A stretch of 64,000 nt of DNA, taken from Pelagihabitans sp963710535 (GTDB lineage: Bacteria > Bacteroidota > Bacteroidia > Flavobacteriales > Flavobacteriaceae). Shown here one piece after another: positions 58,530 to 64,000 of this stretch. The notes under the pieces were generated by a model. It was not told the origin of the DNA. It did no database searches and was given only the letters and a program-made list of their open reading frames with translations. Every line of letters begins with the position of its first letter. Within the stretch, counting starts at the first letter, position 1. The stretch is taken from assembly GCA_963710535.1 (NCBI GenBank), contig CAVQAW010000003.1, forward strand, positions 496,001 through 560,000, given 5' to 3'. Position numbers and translations under genes: made by a program.

Positions 58530-59294
58530 ATGACAAACCATGACAATCGCAATAAGAACGGATTTTACCTCAGTGAGGAACGTACTTTTTTGGAAGGACC
58601 ACGCAACAGGTTCAAAGAACTATGGTTCACCTTTAAGGTACAATACAATTTTATCCGGGCCTTTAGAAAATTGCACTTCATAGGACCCTGCGTCACCGTT
58701 TTTGGATCGGCCAGGTTCGAACCCGACAACCTATACTACAAACAGGCCGAAGAAGTGGGAAAGGCCTTGTCGGAACTTGGGTTTGCCGTGATGACCGGTG
58801 GCGGTCCAGGCATTATGGAAGCAGCCAATAAGGGCGCCTATTTGAACAATGGGTACTCCATAGGTTGTAATATAGTGCTGCCCCGCGAACAACAGGCCAA
58901 CCCCTATCTCCATAAATGGATCGATATCCCCTACTTCTTCGTGCGAAAGTTCATCTTGTTGAAGTACTCCTTTGCCTTTGTTGTGATGCCCGGGGGCATT
59001 GGCACCTTGGATGAGCTTTTCGAAGCGTTGACCTTGATTCAGACCAAAATGATCAAGCATTTTCCTGTTGTCCTTTTCGGGAAAGAATACCACAAAGAGC
59101 TGTACCAACATATCCAGATCATGGCAAAAAATGAAAGCATTGACCAAGAAGATATGAAGCTATTGTTCCTCACCGATTCGGTCGATGAAATGGTGCACCA
59201 CCTAAAAATTCATGCCGTTAAAAAATTCGGGCTCGTGAAAAAACCAATCAAAACGCGCTGGTGGTTGGGCGAAACCACACCCATACGGACCTGA
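58530..59294 (+). CDS. LOG-family protein (TIGR00730 type)
   Basis: The product has 254 residues with the two LOG-family signatures: MTGGGPGIMEAANKGA and MPGGIGTLDELFEAL. This group comprises cytokinin-type nucleoside-5'-monophosphate phosphoribohydrolases, often annotated lysine decarboxylase-like, and more recent work points to nucleotide cleavage. It acts in the cytoplasm. The TGA stop is itself the first three bases of the next operator (59292-59303). Confidence 0.88.
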   Translation: MTNHDNRNKNGFYLSEERTFLEGPRNRFKELWFTFKVQYNFIRAFRKLHFIGPCVTVFGSARFEPDNLYYKQAEEVGKALSELGFAVMTGGGPGIMEAANKGAYLNNGYSIGCNIVLPREQQANPYLHKWIDIPYFFVRKFILLKYSFAFVVMPGGIGTLDELFEALTLIQTKMIKHFPVVLFGKEYHKELYQHIQIMAKNESIDQEDMKLLFLTDSVDEMVHHLKIHAVKKFGLVKKPIKTRWWLGETTPIRT

Positions 59295-59334
59295 TTCATA
59301 TCATTTGCGGCAGACAGCCCTTGGATTACATTTG
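59292..59334 (+). promoter_or_regulatory. TGAY-type operator overlapping the LOG stop codon, with perfect -7 box
   Basis: The core TGATTCATATCA (59292-59303) begins with the TGA stop of the LOG gene. The perfect TACATTTG (59327-59334) is 35 bp away. The predicted start is near 59339, 63 nt before the L,D-transpeptidase ATG. Confidence 0.75.
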
Positions 59335-59401
59335 GACATCATTTCCAACTTGGCTCCATTCGAAGCTTGAAAGCCTTAGAATTATCAACCAAAATACCAA
59401 T

Positions 59402-60349
59402 ATGGCAAGATCACGATTGATGAACACCACCTTTTTTTCCATTGTTGTATCCTTATTTTATGTTCCCTTTGTATTGGCCCAAATCCCAAAGGTTCCGATC
59501 ATTGACGACCCGCTCAACGCAGCGGTTCCGCATCCCCTAAAAAGGTTGGTACTACCCAAAAAAATCGATCTTTCGAAAGACATCCTGGTCGGCAATTATT
59601 TTAAGTATATCGATTCTTTGATCACCCAGTACGAATCCCTGGTACCCTATCCATTGACCGAGCATCTCCTGGTCAGCGCCAACCCTTGGATCATCGATAC
59701 TTTGACCAGCACGGATTATTATCGCATGAAAGCAAGGGATTCATTTGTATACAACCAAAAGAAACTGATAGCCCTTCCCAAAGGCAACCCATTGATACTT
59801 CCCGATTCGATATCGGCGATACGCCTTCAAAATGAATTGGCTCACCGTTCGATCGATGTCAACATCCCTGAATTCAAGATGCGAATTTATCGCGATAGTG
59901 TATTGCTTTTTACCTTTCCTGTGCGGGTTGGGCAAAACAAGAAACGCTATTTGGCCTTCGGTGATCGTATTACCGATCTGAGAACCTTGACGGGTCGAGG
60001 GAAAATTGTCGGATACGTGAAAAACCCGGATTATTATAATCCTGTCGATGGGAAGCAGTATCATGTGACACGAAGGGACGATGACCTGACGACTCTTTTA
60101 CCGCAAATCCCCTTTATTGATACAGAAATCGATGGGGTTCGCAATGGCCAGATGATCCACCCCACCACCAACCCGGAAACCTTGGGAAAGGCCTATTCCA
60201 ATGGCTGTATCGGTACCAAGGAATCGGATGCATGGATCATTTATTACAATGCGCCCATCGGCACCCCGATTCGAATTCGATACGATCTTATGGTCAGGGA
60301 TGAATTTGGACAAGAACAACGCCTCAAAGACATTTATGGTGAGGGATGA
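59402..60349 (+). CDS. L,D-transpeptidase (YkuD/ErfK-type) for cell-wall crosslinking
   Basis: The product has 315 residues with a signal peptide (FYVPFVLAQ). The YkuD domain (about 190-305) has the catalytic set HPTTNPETLGKAYSNGCIG with Cys and upstream His. Such enzymes make 3-3 crosslinks or anchor lipoproteins to peptidoglycan in the periplasm. An N-terminal region of about 170 residues precedes the domain. ATG 59402 is chosen because the promoter at 59292 cuts off the longer frame. Confidence 0.87.
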   Translation: MARSRLMNTTFFSIVVSLFYVPFVLAQIPKVPIIDDPLNAAVPHPLKRLVLPKKIDLSKDILVGNYFKYIDSLITQYESLVPYPLTEHLLVSANPWIIDTLTSTDYYRMKARDSFVYNQKKLIALPKGNPLILPDSISAIRLQNELAHRSIDVNIPEFKMRIYRDSVLLFTFPVRVGQNKKRYLAFGDRITDLRTLTGRGKIVGYVKNPDYYNPVDGKQYHVTRRDDDLTTLLPQIPFIDTEIDGVRNGQMIHPTTNPETLGKAYSNGCIGTKESDAWIIYYNAPIGTPIRIRYDLMVRDEFGQEQRLKDIYGEG

Positions 60350-60460
60350 TTTCGCAGACCCCATGAATCGAACGGCCATAAACCTTTGTCATTTGTTGGC
60401 AACGGGCAAGCAATGACATCTGATTTGCCTCCAATGGGCCTGTTTTCAAGATGGGGAACA

Positions 60461-60503
60461 TGACTTTTATCATAGTCTGCACTAAATGTGCGGCCTAATT
60501 TTG
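60461..60503 (+). promoter_or_regulatory. TGAY-type operator and perfect -7 box for hemN
   Basis: The core TGACTTTTATCA (60461-60472) and the perfect TAATTTTG box (60496-60503) are 35 bp apart. The predicted start near 60508 excludes the ATG at 60488. Confidence 0.75.
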
Positions 60504-60517
60504 TGGAAATCAAATGT

Positions 60518-61885
60518 ATGCCCATGTGTACCCTTATCCAAAAATATAATGTTCCAGGGCCACGATATACTAGCTACCCCACGGTACCTTATTGGAATAT
60601 GGAAACCTTTTCTGGAAAGGCATGGAAAGCGACCTTACAGCAAAGTTTTGGGGAAAGCAATACTGCAGAAGGCATCAGCCTTTACCTCCACTTACCGTTT
60701 TGCGAGAGCATGTGCACTTTTTGCGGCTGCCATAAACGCATCACCAAGCGGCATGATATGGAAAAACCCTATATCGACTCAGTACTGCAGGAATGGAAAT
60801 TGTATTGCGAACTTTTCAAGGCAAGGCCAATCATCAAGGAATTGCATTTGGGCGGCGGTACGCCGACCTTTTTTTCCGCGGAGCACCTAGCTATGCTTAT
60901 TGATGGAATTTTTAAGCGGGCCGATCGGGCGTTGGATTTCGAATTTAGTTTTGAGGGGCATCCCAACAATACCACTGGCGACCATTTGCAGACTTTATAT
61001 GATCTAGGGTTCACAAGGGTGAGCTTTGGGGTCCAGGACTACAATGAAACCGTGCAGCACGCCATCAATAGAAAACAAACTTTTGCGGCGGTGAAAAAAG
61101 TGACCGAACAAGCCAGGAAAATCGGTTATACATCAGTGGGGCACGACATCATCTTCGGACTGCCCTTCCAAACCCTCGACCATATCAAAGAAACCATTTC
61201 CAAAACCAAGCAATTGATGCCCGACAGGCTGGCTTTTTACAGCTATGCCCATGTACCCTGGTTAAAAGGAAATGGCCAAAGGGGGTTTAACGATTCCGAT
61301 CTTCCCTCCCCCGATGAAAAACGAAAACAATACGAAACCGGAAAAGAATTGCTGGCCCAAGTAGGTTATGATGAAATAGGAATGGATCACTTCGCCCTTA
61401 AAACCGATGACCTTTACGTATCGATGCAAAAGAAGCGATTACATCGAAATTTTATGGGCTATACGGCCTCCAAAACGCAACTGATGATAGGCCTTGGGCC
61501 TTCCAGTATCAGCGATAGCTGGTACAGTTTTGCACAGAACGTAAAGGGCTTGGAGGAATATCAGCATTTGGTCGCCAATGATATCATCCCCATTTATAGA
61601 GGGCATATCCTTACGGAAGAAGATCGTACCATCAGGCAACATATACTGAATCTGATGTGCCGTTTTGAAACCTCTTGGCATCATGAAGCTGAAAAATTTT
61701 CCGATTTGGGGAACGTCTTGGAAAAATTGAAGGAAGTGGAACGCGATGGATTGGTGGAAATAACACCCAACAAGATTCAGGTCACCCAAAAAGGACGTCC
61801 TTTCATTCGAAATATCTGTATGGCTTTTGACGTTCTATTACAAAGAAGATCACCGGAAACCCAATTGTTTTCGATGACCATTTAA
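60518..61885 (+). CDS. hemN: Oxygen-independent coproporphyrinogen III oxidase
   Basis: The product has 455 residues: the HemN start LIQKYNVPGPRYTSYPTVPYW, and the radical-SAM triad plus fourth cysteine in CESMCTFCGCHKRIT. It has the LHLGGGTPTFF motif and a C-terminal HemN domain. It is a true HemN (455 residues, CxxxCxxCxC), not HemW. It decarboxylates coproporphyrinogen III without oxygen, so haem can be made under anoxia, and it is a typical Fnr/ANR target. ATG 60524 is an alternative start. It precedes the second UspA gene by 27 bp. Confidence 0.95.
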   Translation: MPMCTLIQKYNVPGPRYTSYPTVPYWNMETFSGKAWKATLQQSFGESNTAEGISLYLHLPFCESMCTFCGCHKRITKRHDMEKPYIDSVLQEWKLYCELFKARPIIKELHLGGGTPTFFSAEHLAMLIDGIFKRADRALDFEFSFEGHPNNTTGDHLQTLYDLGFTRVSFGVQDYNETVQHAINRKQTFAAVKKVTEQARKIGYTSVGHDIIFGLPFQTLDHIKETISKTKQLMPDRLAFYSYAHVPWLKGNGQRGFNDSDLPSPDEKRKQYETGKELLAQVGYDEIGMDHFALKTDDLYVSMQKKRLHRNFMGYTASKTQLMIGLGPSSISDSWYSFAQNVKGLEEYQHLVANDIIPIYRGHILTEEDRTIRQHILNLMCRFETSWHHEAEKFSDLGNVLEKLKEVERDGLVEITPNKIQVTQKGRPFIRNICMAFDVLLQRRSPETQLFSMTI

Positions 61886-61912
61886 TCATTCACAACCTTA
61901 AAACCCTTACCC

Positions 61913-62734
61913 ATGAAAAAAATAATCGTGCCAGTCGATTTTTCAGAACAAAGTGAATACGCCTTGAAAGTGGCCGCTTCCCTGGCCAAAAAACATCAAT
62001 CAGAAATCTTGGCGCTCCATATGCTCGAGCTGAACCAGGCCATTATTTCATCCTCGGAGGGTTTCCATCCTGAACAAACGGTGTTCCTGCTGAAAATGGC
62101 GGAAAAGAGATTCAACGAATTTTTGAACAAACCCTACCTCAAGGGCATTACCGTGACCCCAATCATCAAACATTTCAAAGTGTTCAGCGAGGTCAACGAC
62201 GTAGCCGAACAGCATGGTGCCGATCTAGTGGTTATGGGGTCTCATGGCAGCGATGGCCTGAAAGAGATATTCGTGGGATCCAATGCCGAGAAAGTGGTGC
62301 GCAATGCAAACATTCCGGTACTTGTGATCAAAGAAGAGCTCAAAGAATTTAAAGTAGATCGTTTTGTGTTCGCAAGTGATTTCAAGGATGAGGGCATTGT
62401 CGCTTTTCAAAAGGCCAAAGCCTTTGCCGAAATGTTGTCGGCAACACTCGACCTGGTCTATATCAATACCCCGGGAGATGATTTTCTGAGCACCAAGGAT
62501 GCCTATGAACGCATCAATCATTTCTTGATGAAGGCCAAAGTCGGCAAGGAAGTTAAGATTTACAATGACTATACCGTGGAGAGCGGCATCCTGAACTACA
62601 GCATGGCCAATGGTGCCGATGCCATAGGAATACCTACCCATGGAAGAAAGGGCCTTTCCCACTTTTTTATGGGCAGCATAGGTGAGGACATTGCCAATCA
62701 CTCTAAAATTCCGGTGGTGACCTTTAAGATATAA
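61913..62734 (+). CDS. Universal stress protein, two UspA domains (second copy)
   Basis: The product has 273 residues with two Usp domains: GSHGSDGLKEIFVGSNAEKVV in domain 1 and GIPTHGRKGLSHFFMGSIGED in domain 2, both close to the G-2x-G-9x-G-S ATP-binding motif. It begins MKKIIVPVDFSEQSEYALKVA. It is co-transcribed with hemN under the 60461 operator. A terminator follows at 62761-62791. Confidence 0.93.
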   Translation: MKKIIVPVDFSEQSEYALKVAASLAKKHQSEILALHMLELNQAIISSSEGFHPEQTVFLLKMAEKRFNEFLNKPYLKGITVTPIIKHFKVFSEVNDVAEQHGADLVVMGSHGSDGLKEIFVGSNAEKVVRNANIPVLVIKEELKEFKVDRFVFASDFKDEGIVAFQKAKAFAEMLSATLDLVYINTPGDDFLSTKDAYERINHFLMKAKVGKEVKIYNDYTVESGILNYSMANGADAIGIPTHGRKGLSHFFMGSIGEDIANHSKIPVVTFKI

Positions 62735-62760
62735 AACTACTGGCAAGAATAACATACTTC

Positions 62761-62791
62761 AATAAGGGGATGGGTCATACCGCCCCTTATT
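62761..62791. terminator. Bidirectional terminator between uspA and the Rrf2 gene
   Basis: AATAAGGGG (62761-62769) and CCCCTTATT (62783-62791) form a perfect 9-bp stem, followed by TATTTTAGC on the plus strand. It separates convergent genes. Confidence 0.78.
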
Positions 62792-62842
62792 TATTTTAGC
62801 AGGATTCCTTGACTTTTTGTCTCAGGGCGCCAAGCCTTTGGA

Positions 62843-63274
62843 TTATAGCGGTAAAAATGAGATGCCATTTTCAATGTCCGAAACCAAATCGGCCACCGTG
62901 GTAGTCTCCAATCGCTGCAGGAAATTGGTCTTGGTATTGCCCAATAGCTTATGCATCGGACATGGATGATCCGCATTGCATTTCTCCAAACTGAGCATAC
63001 AGGAAGTCAACCGATCCTCCCCGTCAAGCACGTTGATGATGTCGATCAGATGCACCTTCAGGTTCTCCTCGCTTAAATAAAATCCGCCATGCGGACCCTT
63101 GGCCGAGGATACCAGCTGATGTCTGCTCAACTCCTGCAATAACTTGGACAAGTAGGCTCTTGGAACGTTGATGGGCTTCCCCAGGTCCTTGGCCCCAATT
63201 TTATGGTCGGCATTTGCATGTACGGCAAGATATAAGACCGCTTTTAAAGCGTATTTGGAAGAATTGGAAAGCAT
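62843..63274 (-). CDS. Rrf2-family transcriptional regulator (IscR/NsrR-like, probably Fe-S)
   Basis: The product has 143 residues: a winged helix (KYALKAVLYLAVHANADHKIGAKDLGKPINVPRAYLSKLLQELSRH) and three cysteines spaced C-x6-C-x5-C (CMLSLEKCNADHPC), as in Rrf2 regulators that hold a 2Fe-2S or 4Fe-4S cluster sensing NO, redox or iron. It faces the cytochrome and putative nosZ genes across a shared gap, so NO or redox control of that operon is plausible. A perfect minus -7 box (63291-63298) sits close to its start. Confidence 0.87.
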   Translation of the reverse strand: MLSNSSKYALKAVLYLAVHANADHKIGAKDLGKPINVPRAYLSKLLQELSRHQLVSSAKGPHGGFYLSEENLKVHLIDIINVLDGEDRLTSCMLSLEKCNADHPCPMHKLLGNTKTNFLQRLETTTVADLVSDIENGISFLPL

Positions 63275-63290
63275 GTTTCAATTGTACCCA

Positions 63291-63298
63291 CAAATATA
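63291..63298 (-). promoter_or_regulatory. Perfect -7 box of the Rrf2 gene
   Basis: TATATTTG on the minus strand lies 17 bp before the ATG at 63274. Its distance to the TGAY core at 63333 is 46 bp, not 35, so it is probably not a class II target of that operator. Confidence 0.5.
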
Positions 63299-63332
63299 AA
63301 TAAATATTAAAAGACCTTTTTGTCTTTTATTA

Positions 63333-63375
63333 TGATAATTATCATATTTTTTTTTCTACCCCACACCTACTTTTG
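63333..63375 (+). promoter_or_regulatory. TGAY-type operator and perfect -7 box for the cytochrome c / putative nos operon
   Basis: The core TGATAATTATCA (63333-63344) is a perfect palindrome including its spacer. The perfect TACTTTTG box (63368-63375) is 35 bp away. The predicted start near 63380 is 23 nt before the ATG at 63403. Confidence 0.78.
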
Positions 63376-63402
63376 GTTCAAAATTCAAAACAACCCATCA
63401 AA

Positions 63403-63906
63403 ATGAAAATGAACAACTACCATCTGTTGATCCTTTTTTCCGTGCTGCTCCTCGGCTGCGGTGAAAAGGAAACCAAAAAAGAAGGATTCAGTGTGGAAAG
63501 GCAAAAGACTGCCACCGAACAAAAGGTCGATGTTGTGGAAACCAACACGGTTAAGGCCTCGGAACGAATCGATCTATCCAACAAAGGCGTGGGACCGGTC
63601 AAATCGGTGACCTTGAATGCGGAAATCGATCAGGCCATGGCGGCCGAAGGGAAAACGGTGTACGATCAAATGTGCATGGCTTGCCATAGGATCGGCAAAA
63701 AGTTCATCGGCCCGGCACCGAACGGCATCCTCCAAAGGCGCAGTCCGGAATGGGTGATGAACATGATCTTGAATCCCGATACCATGGTTAAGGAAGACCC
63801 TTTGGCCAAGGAACTATTGGTGGAGTTCAATGGATCGCCGATGGCGAACCAAAATCTCACCGAAGCACAGGCCAGAGCAGTACTCGAATATTTTAGAACG
63901 CTTTAA
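63403..63906 (+). CDS. Cytochrome c lipoprotein
   Basis: The product has 167 residues with a lipobox (LLLGC, Cys15) and a linker. A class I cytochrome c domain follows, with haem motif CMACH and distal Met (either the SPMANQN or the VMNMILNPDTM Met). In flavobacterial clade II nos clusters a small lipoprotein cytochrome of this kind precedes nosZ. It should pass electrons from the respiratory chain to the next enzyme. The start is ATG 63403. A TTG in frame upstream lies inside the promoter. Confidence 0.85.
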   Translation: MKMNNYHLLILFSVLLLGCGEKETKKEGFSVERQKTATEQKVDVVETNTVKASERIDLSNKGVGPVKSVTLNAEIDQAMAAEGKTVYDQMCMACHRIGKKFIGPAPNGILQRRSPEWVMNMILNPDTMVKEDPLAKELLVEFNGSPMANQNLTEAQARAVLEYFRTL

Positions 63907-63917
63907 AAACCAACCAC

Positions 63918-64000
63918 ATGAAAACAACCAACAAAATCAATATTCTATTGGGCGCGGCTTGCCTCATGGTAATCTCGGTCAGCTGTAAAAACGAAACCAA
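63918..64000 (+). CDS. Lipoprotein gene cut by the window end, possibly clade II nosZ
   Basis: ATG 63918 starts a lipoprotein signal (NILLGAACLMVISVSC, Cys at residue 23) and then runs off the window after about 27 residues. The position directly behind a lipoprotein cytochrome and opposite an Rrf2 regulator fits nosZ of flavobacterial nitrous-oxide reductase clusters. The identity rests on context only, because the catalytic part is not in view. Confidence 0.45.
   Translation, partial: MKTTNKINILLGAACLMVISVSCKNET

Noticed and set aside
1..64000. CRISPR arrays, insertion sequences, tRNA or rRNA genes, integrase/attachment sites
   Set aside because: I looked for direct-repeat arrays, transposase motifs, clover-leaf genes and integrases and saw none.

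Overview
The window looks like chromosomal DNA of a marine-type member of the Flavobacteriaceae (Bacteroidota). Reasons: the promoters carry the Bacteroidota -7 element TAnnTTTG, Shine-Dalgarno sequences are weak or absent, there are many small lipoproteins, and several families are typical of flavobacteria (DUF2202, DUF6799, DUF5661, DUF6544, MgtC with DUF4010). I see no rRNA, tRNA, CRISPR array, insertion sequence or phage structural gene.

Layout. 0-6 kb: a porin and a TsdA-like dihaem cytochrome (minus), then small envelope proteins. 6.2-12.5 kb: a TolC/HlyD/RND efflux operon that ends in a PII-like protein and a DUF2892 protein. 12.6-18.8 kb: upp, an MFS transporter, Hsp20, a cation P-type ATPase and a patatin. 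19.1-22.7 kb: a two-component pair, in which a histidine kinase with a LOV photosensor-like domain overlaps a response regulator fused to a Crp/Fnr DNA-binding protein. 22.7-38.3 kb: small membrane and helical proteins, exodeoxyribonuclease III, pta-ackA, a PfkB kinase, a flavin-reductase-like protein, a lone receiver domain, a baeRF protein, dodecin, and a phosphoribosyltransferase/hydrolase pair. 38.5-49.3 kb: an ABC export/oxidoreductase operon, a UspA protein, a phosphatidyltransferase operon, and small proteins. 49.3-55.8 kb: a more ordinary stretch of membrane proteins with two broken genes. 55.8-64 kb: an Mla-like ABC system, a LOG-family protein, an L,D-transpeptidase, HemN, a second UspA protein, an Rrf2 regulator, and the start of what may be a nitrous-oxide-reductase operon.

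The main discovery is one palindromic operator, core TGAY-N4-RTCA, that recurs before almost every transcription unit from 14.6 to 63.4 kb and once at 4.3 kb. The first base of the core nearly always lies exactly 35 bp before the first base of a TAnnTTTG-like -7 box. This puts the operator centre near -41.5, the classical class II Crp/Fnr geometry. Three operators serve divergent promoters. A sister motif, TAAC-N4-GTTA, lies in the same geometry before the 2.3-6.2 kb genes. The kinase has its own perfect copy, so the LOV kinase and REC-Crp pair is the obvious candidate controller.

The gene content (PfkB, Hsp20, UspA, phosphoribosyltransferase plus hydrolase, calcium-type P-ATPase, baeRF, acetate kinase, HemN, possible NosZ) strongly resembles the mycobacterial DosR dormancy regulon and the proteobacterial ANR/DNR low-oxygen regulons. 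I infer a flavobacterial energy-limitation or low-oxygen regulon, possibly gated by light or flavin redox state. The operator assignments were read by eye and need genome-wide testing.
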